Positions 1-6,919 of a DNA stretch of 8,257 nt are shown here, one piece after another. Numbering within the stretch: the stretch's first letter is position 1; each line of letters opens with the position of its first letter. Both the position numbers and the translations under genes were made by a program. Below the pieces are notes generated by a model that saw nothing but the letters and a program-made list of their open reading frames with translations, was not told the origin of the DNA and did no database searches. This stretch comes from Bdellovibrionales bacterium (GTDB taxonomy: Bacteria; Bdellovibrionota; Bdellovibrionia; Bdellovibrionales; UBA1609), in contig JANQSX010000197.1 of NCBI GenBank assembly GCA_028279085.1, positions 1-8,257 on the forward strand, given 5' to 3'.

Positions 1-1
1 A

Positions 2-289
2 ATTACCAATATTCAAATTAATGAAGCTTTAAAAGATAGTTTAAATGAAGTGGTGAATGCTGTTAAAATGGCTTTGGAAAAAACTCCCCCGGAGTTAGCG
101 GCGGATATTGTGGATAATGGAGTTATTTTAACCGGAGGGGGAGCTTTGTTAAAAAACTTAGATGTTTTGCTAAGAGAAAAGACGGGCCTTCCTGTTTGTG
201 TAGCGGAAAACCCTCTTTCTTGTGTAGTGCGTGGTTCTGGCCAAGTCTTAGATCAGCTAGATCTCTTAAGAGAACTAACTATCACTTGA
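2..289 (+). CDS. mreB: rod shape-determining protein MreB, C-terminal fragment
   Basis: This is the last 95 codons of MreB, the bacterial actin homologue that forms membrane-bound filaments and guides cell-wall elongation in rod-shaped cells. The frame is open from the left edge, so the N-terminal part lies outside the window; an in-frame GTG at position 50 is internal and not a real start. The segment GVILTGGGALLKNLD is the hallmark nucleotide-binding loop of the actin/MreB fold, and it is followed by the family's typical ending (TGLPV, ENPLSCVVRGSG, a leucine-rich last helix). The stop is TGA at 287-289. The next gene starts 138 bases downstream on the same strand and is not mreC, the usual neighbour. 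The identification is secure. Confidence 0.95.
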   Translation: MTNIQINEALKDSLNEVVNAVKMALEKTPPELAADIVDNGVILTGGGALLKNLDVLLREKTGLPVCVAENPLSCVVRGSGQVLDQLDLLRELTIT

Positions 290-427
290 TGCTTTAATTG
301 TAGATCTTAAAATCAAACAAATACCTGGTTATTTATTATGAAATATCCATTTGCTGTTTAAGTATTTATTGTGAAGAAACCCTGAAACCAACCCATTTTA
401 GAATGGACAGTGGAATGAGAAGATATA

Positions 428-1078
428 ATGGAAATAAAATCAAATCTTAGTGAAAGTAAAAAAATTACTTATTTTTTAATGGCTTGTGACTTTCAACAAA
501 CAAAAAAGATTTTAAAATATTCTTTCTTAATTCAGGAAAATAAAAGATTTCCTGTCAGTTTTATAAAAAAAAGCAAATCTTTCTTTATAAAAAACAGAAA
601 ATATATTGTCCCTCAAGAGGGAAAGAAACTTTTTACCGCATGGAGATTCTTTTGTAAAACCTCCACTTATGAAGAGGTGTTGCTGCTAATACTTTATGGG
701 ATTTTAAAATATCCAAAGGAAAAATTATCATGGCTTTTAAATATTCCATTAGAGACAGTTTCTTATCGTATAGAACAAGGTTTAGTTTTACTAAGCCAAC
801 AATTGTTTAATAAATCACCTGAAAATAATTCTTTGCAAACAGAGAATATTAAAATAAAAGAAAAAACTTTAGACTATTGTCAGGAATTAGCCAATCAACC
901 GCTGCCTGTAGAGCTTGAAAAATTAGAAATCAATAAAAAATCTAAAAAGATAAAATATTTATTATGGATTGTTATTAGTTTAATAGTCTTTTCTGTTTTT
1001 ATATGGGTCCTCTCTTTTGTCTTCTCTAACCCTAAAACAATTATTCTGTATCAGTCTTTTCTTTTTGGAAATAGGTAG
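428..1078 (+). CDS. membrane protein with a sigma-70 region-4-like helix-turn-helix; family not recognised
   Basis: I do not recognise this 216-residue protein as a named family. Residues 81-127 read like sigma-factor region 4: a leucine-rich helix (EEVLLLILYG), then a helix-turn-helix with LSWLLNIPLETVSYRIEQGL, matching the general sigma pattern of 'xxLLxIPxxTVxxRxxxGLxxL'. A basic stretch at 169-176 (NKKSKKIK) precedes a strongly hydrophobic segment at about 177-200, followed by a short tail. By the positive-inside rule this puts the helix-turn-helix in the cytoplasm and the C-terminus outside. The N-terminal 75 residues are lysine- and phenylalanine-rich and do not clearly show sigma region 2. 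The ATG start has a purine-rich GAGAAG about six bases upstream. It could be a membrane-tethered transcription regulator or a degenerate ECF-sigma-like protein. The domain call is from pattern reading only. Confidence 0.7.
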   Translation: MEIKSNLSESKKITYFLMACDFQQTKKILKYSFLIQENKRFPVSFIKKSKSFFIKNRKYIVPQEGKKLFTAWRFFCKTSTYEEVLLLILYGILKYPKEKLSWLLNIPLETVSYRIEQGLVLLSQQLFNKSPENNSLQTENIKIKEKTLDYCQELANQPLPVELEKLEINKKSKKIKYLLWIVISLIVFSVFIWVLSFVFSNPKTIILYQSFLFGNR

Positions 1079-1174
1079 GGATTTTTTTTAATTTGTTATT
1101 TTGCCCGATTTTAATTAGAATATTAGGAATCTTCATTAAAAATAAATAAAGAGTAAAGTAGGAAAGAAAAATCA

Positions 1175-1912
1175 ATGGTTAATGAAAATTTAGAAAATAT
1201 TAAATCTCAACTGAAAACAGTAAATAGAAAGACAAAAAAATCTTTAGCGGCTTTTGATGCGGATGGAACTCTGTGGCCTTGTGATGTGGGAAAAAGTTTC
1301 TTTCAGTATCAAGTAAGAAATAATTTACTGAAAATTTCTAATCCTCAAAGGGAGTTTGATCGAGTCCTTAAAAAGGAGGGGAAAAAGGCTGCTTTACTTT
1401 GGTTGGCTAAAATTCAAGCCGGATTTTCTCTTAAAGAGTTTAAACAGCAAGTGAAGTGCTTTCTACAAGAAACCCCTGTTAAGTCTTTTTTATTTCAAAA
1501 ACACTTGATAAATTGGTTGGTCACTGAAAATATTCAAATTTTTATAGTTAGTTCTTCTTTAAAATGGGTATTGGATGAAGCGGTACAAAAGTTTAATATT
1601 CCGCCGGAAAATATTATTGGTGTTGAAACAAAAATAGTGAGAGGTACTATTACGGATCAATTGATTTTACCTGCCCCTATTCATAAGGACAAAGTAAAAG
1701 CTTTTCAGAATAAAAGTAAGGGGACTTCACCATTATTTGTTGCTGGCAATACTTTAGCGGATCAGGCTCTTTTAGAATTAGCTTCTGAAGCTCGATTGGT
1801 TGTAGCTACAGCTTGTCCAGGAGAAAGAAATTATGATTCAGAAAAAAAATTGTTGGAAATAGCTAAATCTCGAAATTGGTTTTATCAAGATGGAATGCCG
1901 AAATTATTTTAA
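1175..1912 (+). CDS. HAD-superfamily hydrolase, phosphoserine phosphatase-like (HAD-IB type)
   Basis: This is a 245-residue haloacid dehalogenase-superfamily hydrolase, probably a cytoplasmic phosphatase; its substrate cannot be read from the sequence. Motif I is FDADGTLW, with nucleophile D28 and acid/base D30. A helical cap follows at roughly residues 40-110. Motif II is IFIVSSS (S126). The motif III lysine is likely K173 in HKDKVKAF, and motif IV is VAGNTLADQALL around residues 189-200. In motif IV the first aspartate of the common GDSxxD pattern is asparagine (N192), while D196 is kept. The lack of a signal peptide fits a cytoplasmic enzyme. The start at 1175 has an AGGAAAG ribosome-binding site at normal spacing. 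It lies 96 bases after the preceding gene on the same strand and converges with pepP. The superfamily is certain, the specific function is not. Confidence 0.88.
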   Translation: MVNENLENIKSQLKTVNRKTKKSLAAFDADGTLWPCDVGKSFFQYQVRNNLLKISNPQREFDRVLKKEGKKAALLWLAKIQAGFSLKEFKQQVKCFLQETPVKSFLFQKHLINWLVTENIQIFIVSSSLKWVLDEAVQKFNIPPENIIGVETKIVRGTITDQLILPAPIHKDKVKAFQNKSKGTSPLFVAGNTLADQALLELASEARLVVATACPGERNYDSEKKLLEIAKSRNWFYQDGMPKLF

Positions 1913-1915
1913 TGT

Positions 1916-1953
1916 GAATATCTTTAAAACCGGATATTCCTTAAGGTGGTTTT
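1916..1953. terminator. possible bidirectional terminator between convergent genes
   Basis: The 61-base gap between the convergent HAD and pepP genes holds overlapping inverted repeats. GAATATC (1916-1922) pairs with GATATTC (1933-1939) over a 10-base loop. Alternatively AAAACC (1926-1931) pairs with GGTTTT (1948-1953), which ends in a short T-run on the plus strand and, being symmetrical, also on the minus strand. CCTTAAGG (1939-1946) is a small palindrome inside. The stems are AT-rich and no long T-tract follows, so this is a weak intrinsic terminator candidate supported mainly by its position. Confidence 0.35.
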
Positions 1954-1973
1954 CTGTTTATTTGTAAAGGCAT

Positions 1974-3275
1974 TTAAGTTTTATTAAGCCCTGTTGAAAT
2001 CAATGCCTCCAGTTCTTCTACTTCTTTAGGAACGGCGTGGCTTAAAACTTCTGAACCGGTTTTGGTAATAAGAATATCATCTTCAATACGAAAACCTAAG
2101 CCTCTCATTTCTGGTTTAAGAGAAAGATCATCTGGTGGCAAATAAAGCCCTGGTTCCATAGTTAGTACAAACTCTTCTTCTAATTGTATATTATGTGTTT
2201 CAGAAAAAGTTGGATCATGCACGTCTAAACCTAATAAGTGGCCAAAAGTATGGGGGAAATATTTTGCATATTTTTTTGTTTCTATGATTTCTTCTATAGA
2301 ACCGGATAAAATATTTTCTTCTTTCATTAAAACAGTTAATAATTTAATCAATTTGTTTTGAATATCATTAAAGGACAGTCCAGGTTTAAGAAATTTAATC
2401 ATCTGTTTTTGTATTTTTAGAAGTTTTGTGTAAAGTTTTTTTTGTATTTTTGTAAATTTTCCGTTGATCGGAAATGTTCTGGTAATATCAGAAGCATAGT
2501 ACTTATATTCTGCACCTGCATCTACTAACAATAAATCTCCTCTTTTCATTAGGCGGGTGTTATCCGTATAGTGCAAGATGCAAGCATTGGGTCCTGAGGC
2601 AAAAATTCCGGGATAAGCTTCTGCATTTGCCCCTTTTTTCATTATTTCAGATAGAAACAAACCATATAATTCTCGTTCATTTATGTCTTCACGACAATGT
2701 TTCATAATTGTAATATGAGCTTCAGAACTGATAGCTACCGCTTTTTTTATACACTGTATTTCCTCTTTTGATTTTTTCATTCGAAGCGGTGCCATCAGAC
2801 GAGTCGGATCATGTAATGAAATAAATATTCGATTTTTATTTTTTAGGGTTTGGATTAATTGATTTAGTTGCGTGTCCCAAATTTGGTTTATATTAAAAGC
2901 ATAATAAATAGATTGAGTGTTTTTTAAAATTTCGGGCGCAATATGTGAAAAATCAGAAGAAAAATAACAAGTGTCTATTTGAAAAATCTCTGCAGCTTGT
3001 TCGGGACCATAGGTGGGACCAGTCCATATTTCTTTTTTAGGGTTTTTGTTTTGCACAAATAGAATATTTTTAGAGTTTGATAAAATAATTAAACAAGCTT
3101 GAGATTCTTCAAATCCAGTTAAGTAAATTAAATCCGAGGAAGGCCGATAAGGCCACTCAACATCCCATGAGCGTTTTGTTTCTGGCCAGGAAGGAAGGAT
3201 CAATGCAGAATCTTTAGGCATATTATTAACCAGTGTTTCTCTTCTTTTTTTATAAACTTCTGTAGAAAAAAACAT
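1974..3275 (-). CDS. pepP: Xaa-Pro aminopeptidase (aminopeptidase P, M24B family)
   Basis: This cytoplasmic dimetal peptidase removes an N-terminal residue when the second residue is proline. It has 433 residues, the usual length for bacterial PepP. Residues 1-140 form the aminopeptidase P N-terminal domain (RRETLVNNMP, RPSSDLIYLTGF). Residues 165-425 form the 'pita-bread' catalytic domain. All five metal ligands are visible: D252 and D263 in VDAGAEYKYYASDITRTF, H346 in PHTFGHLLGL, E374 in TMEPGLYLP and E398 in GLGFRIEDD. The supporting histidines H235 (ILHYTDN) and H353 (LDVHD) are also present. The ATG at 3273-3275 has AAAGGAAAG just upstream, overlapping the end of the preceding gene (13-base gap), so it is probably co-transcribed and translationally linked. 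It is the last gene of the minus-strand cluster. I see nothing damaged in it. Confidence 0.95.
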   Translation of the reverse strand: MFFSTEVYKKRRETLVNNMPKDSALILPSWPETKRSWDVEWPYRPSSDLIYLTGFEESQACLIILSNSKNILFVQNKNPKKEIWTGPTYGPEQAAEIFQIDTCYFSSDFSHIAPEILKNTQSIYYAFNINQIWDTQLNQLIQTLKNKNRIFISLHDPTRLMAPLRMKKSKEEIQCIKKAVAISSEAHITIMKHCREDINERELYGLFLSEIMKKGANAEAYPGIFASGPNACILHYTDNTRLMKRGDLLLVDAGAEYKYYASDITRTFPINGKFTKIQKKLYTKLLKIQKQMIKFLKPGLSFNDIQNKLIKLLTVLMKEENILSGSIEEIIETKKYAKYFPHTFGHLLGLDVHDPTFSETHNIQLEEEFVLTMEPGLYLPPDDLSLKPEMRGLGFRIEDDILITKTGSEVLSHAVPKEVEELEALISTGLNKT

Positions 3276-3288
3276 TTTTTCTTTCCTT

Positions 3289-4203
3289 TTAATGATTTAT
3301 TGTTCTTTTTAATCTATATATCTTCTCTGTCGTTGATAAAGGAAGTGGCTTTTTCATTATAGTATTTAAATGAGAAAAATCATAAAGAGAAAAACCGGAT
3401 TTTTTTGTTTCTAGTATTATTGTGTGAAATTTTTCATGATTTTGTTTGTTATTTTGTAAATAATTTTTTCCTAACGTGTCCAAATGAGAGGATAGCTCTT
3501 TCCAAAAGATAGAGAAAACAGGCTCTTGTTTAAAATTTTTTGAAGAAAGAGAAGGTTTCAACCATATCAAGGTGTTAATTCCACTGTTTTTTATATAAGT
3601 GAGTGTGGAACTGGCAGAAAAAAGACTTCCTTGAGCTTTTGTTTTACCAAAAGAGAAGAATAAAGGGGGAAGACGGTTTAAACAATTAAAGATGGCTTGG
3701 GAGGGTTTTTTTTCTGTAAACCATAAAATTTTTCCTTGTTGACTTAAAGCAGGGCAGACAAAGGGAGTATTTAAAGAGGAAGGTAAAATCTCTCTTGTAA
3801 GAGTTTTTAAAATTTTCACTCTTTTCTTTTTGTTACTGAACCACTTTGTCCCAAAAACTCCTTTTTCTTTTAGTTTAAATAGATTCCATTTGAGTTCTTC
3901 TACATTTTGATTTTTAGCATAAATGGCGGCTAACCAAGCTCCCCATCCTGTTCCGGATATGAAATCAAAGTGTAAATTTTTTGTCTGAAAAAGCTCTAAA
4001 ATAGGAACAACAGAAAAAGTGTTAGCGCCAGCTCCAGAAATAAAAAGTCCAATTCTAGGTTCTTCTATTTTCTTAATTTCTTCTTTTTTTTCCGGTGTTG
4101 GTTCCACTTTTTGTTTTTTAATAGAAAACAGTTGGCAACCACTGAGACAAAAAAATAAAAATAAAAATTTGATTATTTGGCTATAGGTTGATTTTTTATT
4201 CAT
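3289..4203 (-). CDS. lipoprotein with degenerate patatin-like domain, probably catalytically inactive
   Basis: A 304-residue predicted lipoprotein. Residues 1-23 are a type II signal peptide: basic N-terminus, hydrophobic FLFLFFCL, and lipobox LSGC with C23 as the lipidated residue. Q24 at +2 favours sorting to the outer membrane. A lysine/glutamate-rich linker (about 29-48) leads to a segment that follows the patatin phospholipase fold: IGLFISGAGA (51-60, oxyanion loop position), then FISGTGWGAW (81-90, nucleophile elbow), then AAIYAKNQNVEELKW. The elbow should be GxSxG; here it is G84-T85-G86-W87-G88, so the catalytic serine is replaced by glycine. No DG dipeptide, needed for the Asp-Gly dyad, occurs anywhere in the protein. 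It is therefore probably a structural or binding protein. The lower half (about 110-304) is lysine-rich and not recognisable. The start has only a weak purine-rich site upstream. Confidence 0.72.
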   Translation of the reverse strand: MNKKSTYSQIIKFLFLFFCLSGCQLFSIKKQKVEPTPEKKEEIKKIEEPRIGLFISGAGANTFSVVPILELFQTKNLHFDFISGTGWGAWLAAIYAKNQNVEELKWNLFKLKEKGVFGTKWFSNKKKRVKILKTLTREILPSSLNTPFVCPALSQQGKILWFTEKKPSQAIFNCLNRLPPLFFSFGKTKAQGSLFSASSTLTYIKNSGINTLIWLKPSLSSKNFKQEPVFSIFWKELSSHLDTLGKNYLQNNKQNHEKFHTIILETKKSGFSLYDFSHLNTIMKKPLPLSTTEKIYRLKRTINH

Positions 4204-4262
4204 AATTTATTGTTACTTTCTTCATTATTTTCTTTCTTTTAAGTCTCCTTTAAGAGAAAAAT

Positions 4263-5159
4263 CTAAGTAGAGATCCTATTTTGATTAAAAATGATTAGTT
4301 CTTTTAAAAAGTTTGATTTTTTTGTATCAAAATCAATTAATTCTAAAGCATTATTACTGAGTTTTTGTAGATGTTTTAAGGCCTTTTTTCTTCCTAAAGT
4401 ATTAACAAAGTTAGCCATTTCTTTTTCTCCGGCATCTTGTAAGTCGTCAGCTAATTGAAAAGCTTGGCCAATCAAGGGAGCCGCTTTACGAATTTTTTGT
4501 ATTCTCTGTGTGTGCGTTTTTTTAAGTGCTACTACTCCTTCCATGCAAGCTACAATTAAAGCACCTGTCTTCAAAGAATGCATCTTTTTATAATAAGATT
4601 CATTGGGACGCCTAGGTATTTTAAGATCCAAGGCTTGCCCTCCCATTAGGCCATTAAACCCTGCTGCCTGGCAAAGAATAGGGGGCCAGATTTTGGTGTT
4701 ATCTTTTCTTTTATCCAGGGAAAGCAATCGGAAAGCTTCAATCCATAGACAGTCTCCGGCTAACAAAGCTATATCTTCTCCAAACTTCCGGTGGCAAGTT
4801 GTTTTACCCCTTCTGTACAAGCTATTGTCCATACAAGGGAGGTCATCATGGATCAAAGAGGCAGTATGTATCATTTCGATAGCGGCTGCCCAAGGTAAAA
4901 TCAGACGACTTTTAATAGATACCAGTTGGGCCGTGGCAAAAACAAGTATCGGTCGGAAATACTTTCCTCCTGAAAAAAGACTATATCTCATAGCTTCCCA
5001 CAATAATTTTTGTCCTTTAAAACCGGGATGATAGAAATTTTCTACATGTTTTTTTAAAAAAGAATCAAATTGCCGGAGAAACTTTTGAACAGTCAAATGT
5101 TTTAAAATATTTTCTGGTTCAGGAAATGATTGATTAGTCCCTGGAGTTTTTTTCTTCAT
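4263..5159 (-). CDS. ispA: polyprenyl (farnesyl/geranylgeranyl) diphosphate synthase
   Basis: This soluble trans-prenyltransferase condenses isopentenyl diphosphate with allylic diphosphates, feeding quinone side chains and the undecaprenyl carrier. It has 298 residues, close to E. coli IspA. Visible elements are GGKYFRP (64-70, substrate binding), the first aspartate motif DDLPCMD (105-111) followed by RRGKTTCH, GLMGGQALDL (170-179), KTG (197-199) and the second aspartate motif in FQLADDLQD (D238, D239, D242). The two-residue insertion in the first motif (DDxxxxD) is the bacterial/plant type II form. At the fifth position before D105 there is alanine (A100) where farnesyl synthases such as E. 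coli IspA have tyrosine; this position limits chain length, so a C20 or longer product is possible. The ATG has AAGGAAA upstream. It lies 40 bases after xseB, the common xseB-ispA order. No dxs follows. Confidence 0.93.
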   Translation of the reverse strand: MKKKTPGTNQSFPEPENILKHLTVQKFLRQFDSFLKKHVENFYHPGFKGQKLLWEAMRYSLFSGGKYFRPILVFATAQLVSIKSRLILPWAAAIEMIHTASLIHDDLPCMDNSLYRRGKTTCHRKFGEDIALLAGDCLWIEAFRLLSLDKRKDNTKIWPPILCQAAGFNGLMGGQALDLKIPRRPNESYYKKMHSLKTGALIVACMEGVVALKKTHTQRIQKIRKAAPLIGQAFQLADDLQDAGEKEMANFVNTLGRKKALKHLQKLSNNALELIDFDTKKSNFLKELIIFNQNRIST

Positions 5160-5199
5160 GTATATGTTTTCCTTGAATTATGAAGTTGTAATGAGATTT

Positions 5200-5418
5200 T
5201 TAATTGTCTTTAAAATCTTTTGTAAGAGGTTCTCCTTCAGAGTTAATGTCTATTAGCTGTTGTACTTTTTCTTCTGACTTGTTCAATTGACGGGAACATT
5301 CGTGAGAAAGTTTAACACCTTTTTCATAAAACTTTATGGAGTCTTCCAAAGAAAGTTCTCCACTTCCCAGTTTTTCCACTATATTTTCCAACTCTTTTAT
5401 TTTTTTTTCAAATTCCAT
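5200..5418 (-). CDS. xseB: exodeoxyribonuclease VII small subunit
   Basis: This 72-residue protein is the small subunit of exonuclease VII, which binds several copies per large subunit to form the enzyme that degrades single-stranded DNA from both ends. The sequence shows the standard XseB helical hairpin: FEKKIKELENIVEKLGSGEL, then LSLEDSIKFYEKGVKLSHEC, followed by a short acidic tail. Length matches the family. The start is supported by a strong ribosome-binding site, AAGGAG at 5425-5430 (read on the minus strand), which lies inside the last codons of xseA. Only three bases separate the xseA stop from the xseB start, which implies translational coupling and balanced subunit production. An overlapping plus-strand reading frame is a shadow. 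Confidence 0.95.
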   Translation of the reverse strand: MEFEKKIKELENIVEKLGSGELSLEDSIKFYEKGVKLSHECSRQLNKSEEKVQQLIDINSEGEPLTKDFKDN

Positions 5419-5421
5419 ACT

Positions 5422-6684
5422 TTACTCCTTTATTATTTTCTCTTGGGAATGTGGGTTAACTAAAGTTCCGGTTTTATTAATAGAGGCCAGAGCAAAACTA
5501 TCAGAAAACCGAATATGTATTGTATCCTTATTTTTAAGCTCCTGTGCTTTTTTTATCAGTTTTTTATCTTTACTTACAAGGCAATATCCTCGTCCCAACA
5601 CTTTTAAAGGGTTTAAACTTTCCAATACTGATACAAGACCACTTAACTTTTGTTTTCTTAATTCATTTTGTTGTTTAAATGCTTGTTTCAAAGCGGTGCT
5701 TAATTCATCCAGATATTGTTGAAAATCCTGTATTTTTTTTCTTGGATTGATCAATTTTTGATTAAAAATTAAGAGTTTTTCTCTTAAATATTGTAATTCT
5801 CTTTGAATATTTTGATAAAGGTGTCGTTGATTTTTTTGTACCCGTTCATTAAGGTCAGCTATATTTTGTACCACTAATTCCGCTGCCGCAGAGGGGGTGG
5901 GTGCTCTTAAATCAGATACAAAATCACAAATAGTAAAGTCAATTTCATGTCCTACTGCGGAAATAACTGGAAGGGGAAAATGAAATAAAGCGCGTGCTAA
6001 ATCTTCATCATTAAAAGCCCATAGATCTTCAAGGCTTCCTCCACCACGGGTCATAATCAACACATCCGCTGTAGAGATTTTTTTAGCTTTTTCCAAAGCT
6101 TTCATTAAACTTTCTGGAGCTTCCGTTCCCTGTACTAAGGCTGGTACTAGAGTAACTTTTATTCCTTTGTATCTTCTTTTTAAGATATTTAGAATATCTT
6201 GGATAGCTGCTCCTGTTGGAGAACTAATAATTACAATATGACGAGGTAAAAAAGGAAGGGGTTTTTTCCTTTCAAAAAATCCTTCCTTGTAGAGTTTTTC
6301 TTTTAATTTTTCAAATTGTTCTTTTAAAGCTCCTTTTCCACATTTTTCCATATTTTGGCAGATAATTTGATATTCTCCACGAGCTTTATAGATACTCAAA
6401 TGACCTTGGACTTTTACTTCTAAACTTTCTCCTCGTTCCGGTTTCCAGTGCATTTTTTGATTGGCCGATCGAAACATAACCGCACGGATCTGAGAATGAT
6501 TATCTTTTAAAGTAAAATACCAATGACCGGATGTATGAGCGATAAAATTAGAAATTTCGCCTTTTATATGCAGAAAAGAAAAAGAATTTTCCAGGCAATC
6601 TTGAATCATTTTAGTCACTTCTGACACAGAATGACAAGGCTGACTTTCATCAGCTTTCAATGGGGAAAAAAACTTTTGCTTCAT
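5422..6684 (-). CDS. xseA: exodeoxyribonuclease VII large subunit
   Basis: This is the catalytic large subunit of exonuclease VII, acting on single-stranded DNA in repair. From the ATG at 6682-6684 it has 420 residues. Residues 18-100 are the OB-fold DNA-binding domain (GEISNF, SGHWYFTLKD, VMFR). The catalytic domain carries SSPTGAAIQDIL (D163), MTRGGGSLEDLWAFNDE (R213) and AVGHEIDFTICDFVSDLRAPTPSAAAE (split here as GHEIDF with H246 and D249, then DLRAPTPSAAAE), matching residues known to be essential in E. coli. Residues about 275-350 form a long coiled coil, and the C-terminus has the conserved LNPLKVLGRGYCLV. A TTG at 6720 would add 12 residues, but homologues begin near HSVSEV, so the ATG is preferred. 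Neither start has a clear ribosome-binding site. It heads the five-gene minus-strand cluster. Confidence 0.94.
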   Translation of the reverse strand: MKQKFFSPLKADESQPCHSVSEVTKMIQDCLENSFSFLHIKGEISNFIAHTSGHWYFTLKDNHSQIRAVMFRSANQKMHWKPERGESLEVKVQGHLSIYKARGEYQIICQNMEKCGKGALKEQFEKLKEKLYKEGFFERKKPLPFLPRHIVIISSPTGAAIQDILNILKRRYKGIKVTLVPALVQGTEAPESLMKALEKAKKISTADVLIMTRGGGSLEDLWAFNDEDLARALFHFPLPVISAVGHEIDFTICDFVSDLRAPTPSAAAELVVQNIADLNERVQKNQRHLYQNIQRELQYLREKLLIFNQKLINPRKKIQDFQQYLDELSTALKQAFKQQNELRKQKLSGLVSVLESLNPLKVLGRGYCLVSKDKKLIKKAQELKNKDTIHIRFSDSFALASINKTGTLVNPHSQEKIIKE

Positions 6685-6739
6685 ACTGAGAAAATACGGA
6701 CATATTTTTATTAAAGTCAATGCAAGAATGCTTTTTTAT

Positions 6740-6745
6740 GTTATA
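6740..6745 (-). promoter_or_regulatory. possible -10 element for the xseA operon
   Basis: On the minus strand the hexamer TATAAC (plus-strand 6740-6745) lies about 55 bases before the xseA ATG and would give a leader of about 50 bases. No convincing -35 hexamer is present at 16-18 bases upstream. This is the best -10 match in the upstream region, but in AT-rich DNA such matches arise easily. Confidence 0.22.
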
Positions 6746-6919
6746 CTAACACTGTGTAAAAAATTTGTTTTCTCTCAATGCAACTCTTTTAGATGATTGT
6801 GGGGAAATTTGAAAAAAAGGCCGTTTTCAAAAATAAAATGATTTATTTTATGTAGTCAACAGACAGGGTGTTTAATTTTTTGTTATTTGTACTATTTTTT
6901 ATGGCATATGTGTTTTCAA

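Noticed and set aside
286..316. Inverted repeat TTGAT/TTTAA with TTAAA/ATCAA at the mreB stop as a terminator
   Set aside because: The stem has a two-base bulge, almost no G-C pairs and no T-tract after it, so chance in AT-rich DNA is as likely.
340..363. Seven-codon frame between mreB and the next gene as a leader peptide
   Set aside because: There is no ribosome-binding site, no run of a regulatory amino acid and no attenuator hairpin after it.
424..429. TATAAT as a promoter -10 box
   Set aside because: It overlaps the start codon of the gene at 428 and has no -35 match, so it is probably a coincidence.
4603..5031. 142-codon plus-strand open frame
   Set aside because: It lies antisense to ispA, which has clear family motifs; the translation resembles no family and is a shadow.
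5336..5722. 128-codon plus-strand open frame
   Set aside because: It is antisense to xseB and the end of xseA, and its serine/phenylalanine-rich content is what antisense AT-rich coding sequence gives.
6685..6720. Extension of xseA to the TTG codon at 6720
   Set aside because: The extra 12 residues go beyond the usual XseA N-terminus and the TTG lacks a ribosome-binding site; the ATG at 6684 is simpler.
6793..6855. 20-codon plus-strand frame starting with ATG
   Set aside because: It has no ribosome-binding site, is very short, and coincides with inverted repeats in an intergenic region.
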